The notes below the pieces were generated by a model. The model was not told the DNA's origin. It worked only from the letters and a program-made list of their open reading frames with translations, and searched no databases. 64,000 nucleotides of DNA from Methylobacterium soli (lineage in GTDB: Bacteria; Pseudomonadota; Alphaproteobacteria; Rhizobiales; Beijerinckiaceae), in contig NZ_VZZK01000014.1 of assembly GCF_008806385.1 (NCBI RefSeq), positions 62,001 through 126,000 of the forward strand. The letters are read 5' to 3'. This document shows, one piece after another, positions 16,362 to 24,571 of the stretch. The translations under genes were made by a program, and so were the position numbers. Position 1 is the stretch's first letter; each line of letters starts with the position of its first letter.

Positions 16362-17865
16362 CGTCAGCCGTCGGGCACTCCATCACGCCAAGTCGGTGGC
16401 CGTGCCAACGAAGATTGGGGTGCCGCTCAACACGCCCTGGAAGCCGTCGAGCGGCGCGCCGATGCTCAGGCCCGAGCTGGTGATGCGGTACTCGCGGATC
16501 GTGTCCTCGTGGGTGCTGGCCCGCTTCTTGACAACCGAGATTGCCCGCCGCACCCGCCCGCGCCTCGAAGTAGCGCAGCAGGATCACGGTGTCAGCGAGA
16601 TGGGTCACGTCGACGGGCTCCTGCACATCGCCGATGAGGCCGTGCTGAGCCACGGTCAGGAAGGTCGTTGTGCCCTGGCGGTTGAGGTACTGCAGTAGCT
16701 CGTGGATGTGCAGCACCAGGACGTTCTCGTTGGGCATGGCGGCCTGGTAGCCGTTGAGGCTGTCGATCACCACGGTCTTGACCCCGTGCTCGTCGACGAG
16801 CGCGCGCACCTTATGGGCGAACTCGCCGGGCGACAGCTCGGACGCATCAACCTGCTCAATCAGCAGCTGGCCCGCGTCGCGCAGGCCTTCGAGGTCGTAT
16901 CCCATCTGCCGGGTGCGCTCGAACAGCAGGCCAAGCTCCTCGTCGAACACGAACATGGCAGCGCGCTCGCCGCGGGCTACGGCCGCCAAGACGTACTGGA
17001 TGGCGAAGAGCGACTTGCCGGTGCCGGATGGTCCAAGGATCAGGGCACTCGACCCCGTCTCGATGCCACCGCCGAGTAGGGTGTCGAGTTCGGCGATGCC
17101 GCTGACGAGGCGCTCCCGGCTAAAGGCAGTCTTGTGCTTCAGCGAGACAAGACGGGGGAAGACCCGCACGCCGCCGGGGACGATGGTGTAATCGTGGAAG
17201 CCGCCGCGGAACTGCTGGCCGCGGTACTTGATCACCCGGAGGCGTCGCCGCTGTGCGCCGTAATCGGGGGCGAGCTCCTCCAAGTAGATGACCCCGTGCG
17301 CGACGCTATGCACGGTCTTGTCCAGGGCCTCCGCCGTCAGGTCGTCGAGCATCAGCACGGTCGTGGCGTGGCGGGCGAAGTGGTGCTTGAAGGCGAGGAT
17401 CTGGCGCCGGTAGCGCAGGGACGAGCCGGCGAGAAGACGAATCTCGGAGAGGCTGTCGAGGACGATGCGGGTTGGCTTCACCCGGTCGACTGCGGCGAGG
17501 ATCTGCTGCACCGTCTCGCCGAGCTCCAGATCGGAGGAGTAGAGCAGCGTCTGCTCCTGGTTTGCGTCGAGCAGGCTCTCGGGCGGGATCACCTCGAAGA
17601 CGGCGATGCGGGGGTCGAAGTCCCAGCCGTGCGAGGTTGCCACCTCGCGCAGTTCTTCCTCGGTCTCCGAGAGTGTGATGTAGAGGGTCTTCTCGTCCTG
17701 GGCCGCGCCGTCGAGCAGGAATTGCAGCGCGATCGTCGTCTTGCCGGTGCCGGGATCGCCCTCCAGCAGGTAGAACCGATCCCGCACGAGGCCACCGGCC
17801 AGGATGTCGTCGAGGCCCACGATGCCGAAGGCGGCTTTGTCTGGGGTCTCGAGGGTCCGGGCCAT
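16339..17865 (-). pseudogene. KaiC-like double ATPase, frameshifted at the C-terminus
   Basis: The open frame gives 508 aa with two RecA/KaiC domains. Domain 1 has Walker A GDPGTGKTT near residue 37 and LDSLSEIRLL; domain 2 has LGPSGTGKS near residue 280 and VVIDSLNGYQ. Up to residue about 434 it reads as a normal circadian-clock-like (KaiC/RAD55) ATPase ending in VILLRYFEARA. The remaining 70 residues are an arginine/histidine-rich shadow reading. Shifting one base near 16552-16563 restores RVRRAISVVKKRASTHEDTI and a normal end with stop at 16383-16385. An extra G in a G/C run, or a sequencing error, would explain it. The core domains are intact, so a shortened product could still be active. 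Confidence 0.8.
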
Positions 17866-17992
17866 AGCGCCTGCCTACAGGGAAGCCGGTGAAGAGACGA
17901 GGAGTATTCCGATAGGGCTGGCCCGAGCCGCTCGCAGGTTGAGCGTTATGGAGCTGCCCAGCTCGCGCAAGTGCGTGATGCGGTTGATCTGC

Positions 17993-18208
17993 TCACGGCT
18001 TCGTTGCCCTGGCCGGGATCGCCCATTGCTGGCGGCGCAGGGGCGCTAGGATGCTCCGGATGTCTCGCAGCATCGTCTCAAACTCCGTCGCATCACACCC
18101 GGCCCTGGTGAGGCCGATGATGGCGGCGGTCAGCGCCGTGCTGTGTACCTCGGCCGCTCTGATGTGGTGGTCCACCTCATTGAGAAGGTCGTCCTGCGTC
18201 CGTGCCAT
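17993..18208 (-). CDS. Small hypothetical helical protein (71 aa)
   Basis: The ATG at 18208 (MARTQDDLLNEVDHHIRAAE) has AGAAGG upstream and is preferred to the start at 18253. The product is helical with a basic C-terminus. It lies upstream of the KaiC-like gene on the same strand, 127 bp away. Function is unknown. Confidence 0.5.
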   Translation of the reverse strand: MARTQDDLLNEVDHHIRAAEVHSTALTAAIIGLTRAGCDATEFETMLRDIRSILAPLRRQQWAIPARATKP

Positions 18209-18354
18209 GAACCTTCTGTCCTGCGGCTGGCCTTCGGTAATGTTCCTTATCATAGGTCAAATTTCGATAACCGAAATTATCACAGGTCAAAGGCTGCCAG
18301 CGTTCCAATAGAGCTTGCACGACCGACCTTAGCTGGAGCAAGCGCCTGCCTTCG

Positions 18355-18567
18355 TCATGCATCGTCCGCGAGACTGAGGAGGAACGAGCGATGGGTGCGG
18401 GCAACCGCGAGCGTCCGCTCGATTTCGGCCAGGAGCTGCCGGGCATGCGCCTGCTGCTCGTCGGTAAGCTCGGCGATCAAGCTGATCTGCCGCGCCCGGC
18501 GCTGCTCGGCCTCAGCAACGTGTCGGGTCGCAACGTCCAGAGCGGTTTCATGTCTCGGATCTGTCAT
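18355..18567 (-). CDS. Small helical hypothetical protein (70 aa)
   Basis: The sequence RHVAEAEQRRARQISLIAEL and LLAEIERTLAVARTHRSFLL matches the pattern of short amphipathic helical proteins widespread in Methylobacterium and Bradyrhizobium, function unknown. The ATG at 18567 (MTDPRHETAL) is the likely start; 18612 is an alternative. Confidence 0.55.
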   Translation of the reverse strand: MTDPRHETALDVATRHVAEAEQRRARQISLIAELTDEQQAHARQLLAEIERTLAVARTHRSFLLSLADDA

Positions 18568-18641
18568 GATCGGGTCGGCTGGATAGGCCGGAGGCGCTGG
18601 ATGTGGGCTCACTTCGATGAGATGCTGGCCAGCACAAGCCC

Positions 18642-18890
18642 CTAACTTCCATCCTGCCCCGGATCGCGACGGCAGACACCGCGGGTATGCTTCTCGATTT
18701 CTGCCAGGGCAGCGTCGAGCGACGCGTGCGGACCCAGCCTGATGCCCACCATTGTCGTCAGTGCATGCCCCTCCGGGTGAATGGTGAATTCGCTCACACC
18801 GGTCTGCCTGATATTGCCCATGGAGCGGCCGAGCAGATCGGCCAACTCCCAGGCCGTGCCATCAGCGACCGGCTTCACGCTCAGATCCAC
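18642..18890 (-). CDS. Small hypothetical protein (82 aa)
   Basis: The product contains EFTIHPEGHALTTMVGIRLG, suggesting a compact alpha/beta domain, and ends in a charged tail. It belongs to a cluster of short minus-strand genes (18208 to 18918) of Methylobacterium character. No family is recognised. Confidence 0.5.
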   Translation of the reverse strand: MDLSVKPVADGTAWELADLLGRSMGNIRQTGVSEFTIHPEGHALTTMVGIRLGPHASLDAALAEIEKHTRGVCRRDPGQDGS

Positions 18891-18917
18891 AGCAGCACCT
18901 CAGCGTCACGCAAGGCC

Positions 18918-19121
18918 CTAACGCGGGCCGTCCGATCCACCGCCACTCTTGGCAGAGCAAGCGTTCACGGTAGCACCGATACCGTCGTCTTCACCCCTGA
19001 CCTCGCGCTCTGCCTGGAGCCAAAACTGCGTCTCGTACCCCTCAGGCTGACCGCGTTCCTCCCAAAGCTGGAAAGCCCGCTGCCTCACCTGGGCCTCTGC
19101 CTGCTGGTTGAACGCTTCCAT
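18918..19121 (-). CDS. DUF2934-like small protein
   Basis: The product has 67 aa. The segment VRQRAFQLWEERGQPEGYET then FWLQAEREV matches the DUF2934 pattern (R-A-W/Y-x-L-W-E-x-x-G-x-P-x-G-x-x-x-x-x-W-x-x-A-E). DUF2934 proteins are small and of unknown role in Rhizobiales. Confidence 0.7.
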   Translation of the reverse strand: MEAFNQQAEAQVRQRAFQLWEERGQPEGYETQFWLQAEREVRGEDDGIGATVNACSAKSGGGSDGPR

Positions 19122-19236
19122 GTCATTGTCCTCCCGTACGTGTCCTATGCCGCAGCGTACGAACCAGACGGTGTCCTTTTTACGCCTTCACGGGCGCCAA
19201 CTTGGGCCATGGCTTCTGCACATGCGACCGGAATTG

Positions 19237-19563
19237 CTAGCGCTGGCGACGAACGGGACGGGGCTTCACGTATGGGCTCGATCTCTCCGGCACGGTGGGC
19301 ACCTCCCTTTTGATCCGTATCGGCGCACGAGTTGAGGACGGGGTTGCGGGGAGCGGCATCCAGTGGGTGGGGCTCCTGTAGCGCGTCAGCTTGTATCCGC
19401 CGTCTGCGAGCGAGACGATCCACTCCTCGCTCCTACGACAGGCCACGACGACGGGTGGGCAGGTGATCCCGAAGGCGTACTCGGCCTAATCCACCGTGCC
19501 GCCGCTGAGCAAGACCCACGTGTCATCGCGCGGTGCCGTCTCGATTGGCTGCCATTCCGACAT
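19237..19563 (-). pseudogene. DUF551-like protein interrupted by an in-frame amber codon
   Basis: From the ATG at 19563, with GGGGAGG upstream, the frame reads MSEWQPIETAPRDDTWVLLS, the signature start of DUF551-type proteins. It reaches TAG at 19486-19488 after 25 codons. The same frame continues without shift as EYAFGITCPP and RRSEEWIVSLADGGYKLTRY to a stop at 19237. The continuation reads like genuine protein, so a single GAG or similar codon probably became TAG. Either it is a fresh pseudogene or the downstream part is expressed from the GTG at 19446. Confidence 0.6.
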
Positions 19564-19730
19564 AACTTGCCTCCCCCGCCCTTGGACCGCACCACGGGCT
19601 CTCGAACGGGATCATATCAGGGCGAGCGCCCTCAGGATGTCTGTTGTCGCTTGGCGGGGAGCAGCTTGACAGGGGAGGGCCGCTTTCCAGCACTCTGCGA
19701 CTTCGATTCAGCGGACTGAAGGACAACCCC

Positions 19731-20378
19731 ATGCGTCAGAGCGGTGCAGCTGTCGTCGTTGGGATTGGACCGGGACTTGGTCTCGCGATCGCCCGCCGCT
19801 TTGCCCGCGAAGGCTTCTCCGTCGTCGGGCTGGCTCGCACGCCCGACAAGATACCTTCCGAAGAGGGGATCGAGGTTCGTCACGCCGACGCCGCCGACGC
19901 TGCTGGTCTGGACGCTGCCTTGCGCTCCATCGAGGCCGATCGCGGACCGATCAACGTCTTGGTCTATAACGCCTATCGGGTCAGGGTCGGATTGCCTGGC
20001 ATTCCTACTCCGGGCGATCTCGCCACCGACTTGCAGGTGAACGTTGTTGGAGCTTATGCGACAGCTCGGACGATGCACAGCCTTATGGTGCCCCGCAGGC
20101 GCGGCAGCATCATCCTGACCGGCGGCGGTCTCGCCATCGATCCGCGGCCTTTACCCGGCGCGTTCTCCCTCTCCGCCGGAAAAGCCGCTCTGCGCAATCT
20201 CGCCTACTCGATGTCTGAGGCGTTCAAGGCTGACGGCGTAATCGTGGCGACTGTGACGATCGCTGGCCGGATCCAGGAAGGCACGCCTTTCGCCCCTGAT
20301 CTGATCGCAGACGCCTTCTGGCGCTTGTATCTGGAGGGGGAGAGCGCTGGTCCCGAGGTGGTGTTCACAGGTGACTGA
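19731..20378 (+). CDS. Atypical short-chain dehydrogenase (SDR)
   Basis: The product has 215 aa from the ATG at 19731 (GAAGG upstream). The Rossmann glycine motif is VGIGPGLGLAIA near residues 9-20, and NVVGAY follows near residue 105. The catalytic YxxxK is not in classical form: the region reads FSLSAGKAALRN, so the usual tyrosine is replaced. This variant type is common among annotated SDR proteins with unclear substrates. It probably binds NAD(P)H; the catalytic role is uncertain. Confidence 0.75.
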   Translation: MRQSGAAVVVGIGPGLGLAIARRFAREGFSVVGLARTPDKIPSEEGIEVRHADAADAAGLDAALRSIEADRGPINVLVYNAYRVRVGLPGIPTPGDLATDLQVNVVGAYATARTMHSLMVPRRRGSIILTGGGLAIDPRPLPGAFSLSAGKAALRNLAYSMSEAFKADGVIVATVTIAGRIQEGTPFAPDLIADAFWRLYLEGESAGPEVVFTGD

Positions 20379-20439
20379 CCGACAACAGGGTTCTTGGGCA
20401 CTCTAATTGTCCGTTGGGGTATACCCATACAGTCGAGCT

Positions 20440-20525
20440 AAACGGGCGGAAAACGTCTGTCCGTAAGGGTTGTTTTCCCAATTCGGACATGGTTTCATAT
20501 GGACATCACCCATATGGACGCCCAA
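20440..20525. promoter_or_regulatory. Possible resolution (res) region upstream of resolvase
   Basis: Directly before and at the start of the resolvase gene are repeated words: CATATGGAC at 20497-20505 and again at 20511-20519, and variants of GGACAT nearby. Serine resolvases bind such repeats next to their own gene. The site is suggested by position only. Confidence 0.3.
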
Positions 20526-21176
20526 CCCTGTATGAAAAGCCAGACGATCCTCTACGCCCGTGTCAGCACCACCGACCAGACGATTGCTCACCAAGAGAAG
20601 CAGGCCCGGGCTGCCGGCTTCGCCATCGACGAGGTCGTCGCCGACGATGGCGTCAGCGGGCTCAACACCAGGCTCGCTGATCGGCCTCAAGGTCGGCGCT
20701 TGTTCGACCTGCTGCGCCTGGGTGACGTTCTGGTCGTGCGTTGGGTCGACCGCCTGGGCCGCAACTATGCGGACGTTTGCGACACCGTCCGCGAGTTCAT
20801 GAAGCGCGGCGTGGTGATCCGGACCGTGATCAACGACATGACCTTCGACGGCGCCACCACCGATCCGATGCAGCAGGCCGTACGGGACACTCTGATCGCC
20901 TTCATGGCCGCCAGTGCTCAGGCACAGGCCGAAGCCACCAAGGAAGCTCAGCGAGCCGGCATAGACCACGCCAGGGGCCGAGAGGATGCCTACCGAGGCC
21001 GAAAGCCCAGCTTCACCCGTGAACAGCTTCAAGAGGTGCTGGATATGCTCGCCCAGGAAGCCGGTCCGAGTGCCATCAGCGTCGCCACCGGCCTCAGCCG
21101 ACAGACCGTGCACCGCATCCGCGCCGACCAGGTTGCGGCTCAGTCCATGCTGGCCAGGTGGGACGCTGCGTCGTGA
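20499..21176 (+). CDS. Serine recombinase (resolvase/invertase family)
   Basis: The product has 225 aa (214 if the ATG at 20532 is used). ILYARVSTTDQT contains the catalytic serine. DVLVVRWVDRLGRNYADVCD carries the conserved RxxDRLGR element. FMAASAQAQAE starts the E helix. The C-terminus (GPSAISVATGLSRQTVHRIR) is the HTH of Hin/Tn3-type resolvases. It would catalyse site-specific recombination at a nearby res site. No transposase is found within the window, so it is a remnant of a transposon or an accessory of the cargo segment. Confidence 0.85.
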   Translation: MDITHMDAQPCMKSQTILYARVSTTDQTIAHQEKQARAAGFAIDEVVADDGVSGLNTRLADRPQGRRLFDLLRLGDVLVVRWVDRLGRNYADVCDTVREFMKRGVVIRTVINDMTFDGATTDPMQQAVRDTLIAFMAASAQAQAEATKEAQRAGIDHARGREDAYRGRKPSFTREQLQEVLDMLAQEAGPSAISVATGLSRQTVHRIRADQVAAQSMLARWDAAS

Positions 21177-21212
21177 GACCGCTCACCCATACATCGTCTG
21201 CTCAGCATTAAT

Positions 21213-21244
21213 CTCGCCGAGCGCTCGACCTGCTGCTCGGCGAG
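21213..21244. terminator. Perfect 10-bp hairpin between convergent genes
   Basis: CTCGCCGAGC at 21213-21222 pairs exactly with GCTCGGCGAG at 21235-21244. It lies between the convergent resolvase and antitoxin-like genes. It has no T-run, so factor-independent termination is uncertain. Confidence 0.4.
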
Positions 21245-21269
21245 GTGGTGCGGATTGCCTGATCCGCGG

Positions 21270-21596
21270 TTAAGGGGTTCCCTCGAACGGCGCCCTGCCG
21301 CGTTCTGCGCAGGCGTCCAGGTAAACGCGCAGCGACACACTTCCCTCGTGACGCAACTGCTCCAGGTCGCGCGCATAGAAGTCCGCGCCGCCAGTGAGGC
21401 CGACGAACTCACCTCGGTACATCTGGATCTCACGGTCGAAGGCAATCAGCGCGCGACGCCCATCGATCACCATCTCGTCGCGGTGCTCTTCTGAGGAGGT
21501 CGGTTGTTCCCGATCGCTCATGAAATCCTCGGACACGGCTGGGCCATCGAACCAGCTGTCCCAGTCCCCAGACTGCTGGCTGATGGTATGGGTCAC
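21270..21596 (-). CDS. HicB-like antitoxin domain with VapB-like tail at its N-terminus (chimera)
   Basis: The product has 108 aa. Residues about 45-105 (FDREIQMYRGEFVGLTGGAD then LRHEGSVSLRVYLDACAERG) match the partial RNase-H-like HicB antitoxin fold. The first 35 residues (DWDSWFDGPAVSEDFMSDRE) instead resemble the C-terminal toxin-binding tail of VapB antitoxins, where DW..FF and DFM..R motifs are typical. The GTG at 21596 is the only visible start. No HicA or VapC toxin gene lies beside it. It appears to be a solitary or decayed antitoxin formed by fusion of two module ends; the VapB reading is by motif similarity only. Confidence 0.55.
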   Translation of the reverse strand: MTHTISQQSGDWDSWFDGPAVSEDFMSDREQPTSSEEHRDEMVIDGRRALIAFDREIQMYRGEFVGLTGGADFYARDLEQLRHEGSVSLRVYLDACAERGRAPFEGTP

Positions 21597-21632
21597 TCCG
21601 AGATCCTCTTGAATGGTGTGCCGCGGCTTAGC

Positions 21633-21974
21633 TTATTGCACCTCGTAGCCGATCGCCGCCCCATAGTAGCTGATATCGAATCGGATCATGAGGCTGCCGC
21701 GGGAGTAGGCACCTTCCTCGGCGTCATACACCTGCAGCCTGGTTGGCCAGTAGTACCAATATTCGCCGAAGTCGGTGGAGGGCTTGCCTAGCAGCGCACG
21801 GATCTCCTCCTTGGTCTTGCCGATCAGAAGGCCGTCGAGCTGGCGAGAGTCGATGCTAGTGAGGCGGGCAGGCCGCTGGGTGAGCCCCGCCAGGCCTTCG
21901 GCTGTGACCGGTGCGCAGAGGGTCGCGCAAAGTGCCGCGGTGAGCAGTGCTGAGGTGAAGAATTTCCGTTTCAT
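21633..21974 (-). CDS. Exported protein with BamE/SmpA-like fold
   Basis: The product has 113 aa from the ATG at 21974 (GGAG upstream). A signal peptide (FFTSALLTAALCATLCAP) precedes LDGLLIGKTKEEIRALLGKP, the helix pattern of BamE/OmlA-like small periplasmic proteins, and STDFGEYWYYW. There is no clear lipobox, so it is probably a soluble periplasmic protein. It is the last gene of Methylobacterium character before the right replicon arm. Confidence 0.6.
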   Translation of the reverse strand: MKRKFFTSALLTAALCATLCAPVTAEGLAGLTQRPARLTSIDSRQLDGLLIGKTKEEIRALLGKPSTDFGEYWYYWPTRLQVYDAEEGAYSRGSLMIRFDISYYGAAIGYEVQ

Positions 21975-22051
21975 GACGCCATCTCCGATGTGTTTGGCGT
22001 CCCGGATATTAGCGTCCTTTCGGGTTGCTTTGTCTATATCCCTGAAAATCA

Positions 22052-22585
22052 TTATTCGCGCCTGCTGATCACTGTTGCAGGCCTGCCGCCACGAGGCATC
22101 GCAGCCTGTCGGTGCAGCCAGCTGGCGCTCAGGCCGATCTCAACGTGCGGCGAGCCAGGCGTGCGCTTGACCGGCACTCCGCAGGCAATCAGCGCCGCGA
22201 TCGTGGCGCCGTCGCTGACAGGTCGCCCCGTCAGATGCTCGGCGATGTACCGCAAGCCGTTCGAGGTTCGACCCTCCGCCATTCGGTGGCGTCGAGGCGC
22301 GCCGAGCAGCACGGCAGCGGCAGCATCGAACTGGTGGGCGCCGCGATCAACAAGGGCCTGCCGCAACGCGGTGAACGCCTCCGGTGTCTCGCCAGTGCGA
22401 TACCCTGCAGCGGACAGGTCTGGGTGCGCTGCGAGCACTTCTGCGAACAGCAGGGCTTGGCCGCACTCTTCCAGGACGATACAGGCATCGTCGCTGGCGT
22501 TGCGGAACAACTGGGCGGGCTGCGGGCGCGGCGAAGGGCTGCGCATGACGCTGGCCCATGAGCGAGCAACGGAGGGCGGCGCCAT
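22052..22585 (-). CDS. Hypothetical replicon protein, C-terminus possibly altered at a junction
   Basis: The product has 177 aa. The ATG at 22585 directly follows the stop of the upstream gene. The helical segment DDACIVLEECGQALLFAEVL and the later GVPVKRTPGSPHVEIGLSAS look like genuine protein. No family is recognised. The stop lies at the border with cargo sequence, and the last residues (ATVISRRE) could come from the inserted DNA, so truncation is possible. Confidence 0.5.
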   Translation of the reverse strand: MAPPSVARSWASVMRSPSPRPQPAQLFRNASDDACIVLEECGQALLFAEVLAAHPDLSAAGYRTGETPEAFTALRQALVDRGAHQFDAAAAVLLGAPRRHRMAEGRTSNGLRYIAEHLTGRPVSDGATIAALIACGVPVKRTPGSPHVEIGLSASWLHRQAAMPRGGRPATVISRRE

Positions 22586-23128
22586 TCAGGAGCGCTCGAT
22601 GATCACGGTGTGCTGACCCTCGCCATTGTCGAGGCCCCAGGCAAGGCGTTCGCCCCGCTGCTTGATAGCGATGGTCTTGGCCACGGTCTCCGCCAGCTTC
22701 GCGCCCGCGGCGTCGCGCTTGCGTACCGCCTCACTGGTGAGGCCTTCGACGACCCGCCAGGCGCGCCTGTGATTCTCCAGGAGCGCGGCACGTTCATCGA
22801 CCGCGGCGTCTTCTGTCAGCCTCGCCACAATGGCCTGCTGCTGTTCCTCGCCCGCCTGTGGCCCCAGGTGCGCCACAGCGGTGGTGATCTTGTCGGCCAC
22901 CTCATGGGCGCGCTCTGTGATCTTCGGGCCGCTCAGCTTCTTCCAGGGGAGATCAGCTGAAGCATCAGCCGCGGCCCATCGCTTTACGGTTCGCTCGGAC
23001 ACGCCGACCTCGATGCCGACAGCCGCCATGCTCAACAGGGTGGACTCGTACAGGTGCCGCGCCGTAGCGCGCAAGGCGGCCGGAGACGGCTCGGCTGTGG
23101 TGTCGGGTGTGTTGGGTGTTTCGCTCAT
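22586..23128 (-). CDS. Terminase-small-subunit-like DNA-binding protein
   Basis: The product has 180 aa. Residues about 22-60 (ARHLYESTLLSMAAVGIEVG then VSERTVKRWAAAD) are an HTH followed by WKKLSGPKI, the arrangement seen in phage small terminase subunits and related proteins. A long helical region follows. No large terminase is found downstream in the window, so a packaging role is unproven; it could be a replicon regulator. Confidence 0.5.
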   Translation of the reverse strand: MSETPNTPDTTAEPSPAALRATARHLYESTLLSMAAVGIEVGVSERTVKRWAAADASADLPWKKLSGPKITERAHEVADKITTAVAHLGPQAGEEQQQAIVARLTEDAAVDERAALLENHRRAWRVVEGLTSEAVRKRDAAGAKLAETVAKTIAIKQRGERLAWGLDNGEGQHTVIIERS

Positions 23129-23843
23129 GCTCTTGGCCCTCGTGGGCCGCTCTCAGGGGATGTCTCGATCGTACCGTCACGCCCCAGGCGAGGTGTCACT
23201 CTGTCCCTGAAATTTGGCACCCGAGGCGGGTCATCGGTGCCCGGATCGCCTGTGCGCTGCCTTCCCTCATAATCCTCCTCAAGCGGACGAAAAGTGACGA
23301 TAGTGACGATTACATGCCCGTTTGGGTAAACTTTTCCATATAGACCCTCTTCATGGGAAAGTTTGCTGAAATGAGGGTCTTATCGTCACTATCGTCACCG
23401 GAGGCATTTTCGAGGTTAAACCGTCACCGCTGAAAGCCCCGTGCTAGAGCGGTTTGTGATGGAAGTGACGAAAGTGACTGTCAAAACGGGAAACTGTTTC
23501 GCGAAGCGTGTGAGCCCTTGATGGAGTGCCTTGCCACAGTGCGGCCGCGCAAATGAGACGCATTAGCTATTGCGATCGTGCGGATGGTGCGCGCCGGTCA
23601 CTGCGCTAATCCCGGGCACCCGCCCTGGCGTAGCTCCTCCAATCGTAGATTGCCGCATGTCACCTTCGCAGGCAGCCCATAGCGGCTCTCGTCGCGCGAT
23701 CAGGTGAAAGCCGGTACGGATATGAATGCTCAGGACAGATCGCTGCGCCTACGCAGTCCTACGCGATTGACCGCGCGGCCCCGGCCCGAAAACGAGAAAG
23801 CCCGCACGGGGCGGGCTCAGGCTCAGCAGCGAGACAGAAGGGG
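23129..23843. promoter_or_regulatory. Long intergenic region with nested inverted repeats
   Basis: No gene is supported in these 715 bases. At 23294-23310 and 23382-23398 there is a perfect 17-bp inverted repeat built from the unit GTGACGATA. Inside it AAACTTTTCC (23328-23337) and GGGAAAGTTT (23355-23364) pair with one mismatch. AGACCCT (23342-23348) pairs with AGGGTCT (23374-23380). A third copy of the GTGACGA unit lies at 23465-23478. This could be a replication-protein binding region or a promoter/operator for the gene starting at 23128. Confidence 0.55.
23799..23817 (-). terminator. Rho-independent terminator after the 23844-24530 gene
   Basis: AGCCCGC (23799-23805) pairs with GCGGGCT (23811-23817). 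On the minus strand the stem is followed by TTTCTCGTTTTCG. It would end the primase operon transcript. Confidence 0.75.
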
Positions 23844-24530
23844 TTAGAACACATCCCTCTCGACAGCCAGCGATGCAGCGTTTTGCTGAGGTTTACGGTA
23901 CGCCAGGGTCAGTCCTGAGATGTGTGGCCTCTCGGGTTCTGGCGTCCATGGCTCCGGCGCCTCGGGGTCTGGCAGCGGGCCATCAATGAGCAGCATGTAC
24001 TGCGCTTCAGCCATCCGCAGCTGCTCACCACGCTCTAGCAGCTCAGTCAGCCAACGCCGATCGATGCTGATAATGGCGTAATTTGTGAATGGAACCGGGG
24101 TGATAGGCACGCTGGCAGCGATAGCCGCGGCGATGAGCGCGCCATGTGGAATGTCGATGCCAATCGAGCTTTCGAGCACCCGGCACAGGCCGATGCTCGT
24201 GCACCCTTCCTCATCTACCTGGGCAATAGGCGCCCTGCGCACCAGGCCACATGCATGAAAGGCTCCTCGACGCATCCAAAGATCTTGTCGCAGCGCTGCG
24301 TGCAGGTCGCCGCTGTCAGATGGCATGCGGAAGCCATTCAGATTAAGGTCGGGGAACTTGGACATTGCATAGTCGAGGCCGTCTGCAATCCAAGCTTCAA
24401 TAAGATCGTTCTCAAGACGCCCTACCTCAGTACGGAGGAAGCGAGTAGGCGCACCTTCGGCCAGCGCAACTGTTAGCGCCGCAGAGGCTTCATCAATTTG
24501 TTTTAGGATCTTGCTGCACGGGGTTTCCAC
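23844..24530 (-). CDS. Hypothetical protein sharing N-terminal module with 11068-11874 protein
   Basis: The product has 228 aa. Its first 45 residues (EGAPTRFLRTEVGRLENDLI) follow the pattern GxPTRxxRTEVxRL also present in the coiled-coil protein of the left arm. The middle is predicted alpha/beta. The C-terminus is proline rich (PDPEAPEPWTPEPERPHISG). It is the last gene of the primase operon, 41 bp downstream of the primase stop, and ends at a strong terminator. Function is unknown. Confidence 0.55.
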   Translation of the reverse strand: METPCSKILKQIDEASAALTVALAEGAPTRFLRTEVGRLENDLIEAWIADGLDYAMSKFPDLNLNGFRMPSDSGDLHAALRQDLWMRRGAFHACGLVRRAPIAQVDEEGCTSIGLCRVLESSIGIDIPHGALIAAAIAASVPITPVPFTNYAIISIDRRWLTELLERGEQLRMAEAQYMLLIDGPLPDPEAPEPWTPEPERPHISGLTLAYRKPQQNAASLAVERDVF

Positions 24531-24571
24531 AAAATCTCCAGCGGGGCGACGCGCGCCCCAATAAAGTCCGA

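Noticed and set aside
22112..22561. Plus-strand ORF of 149 aa
   Set aside because: Shadow of the minus-strand replicon gene; no start signal.
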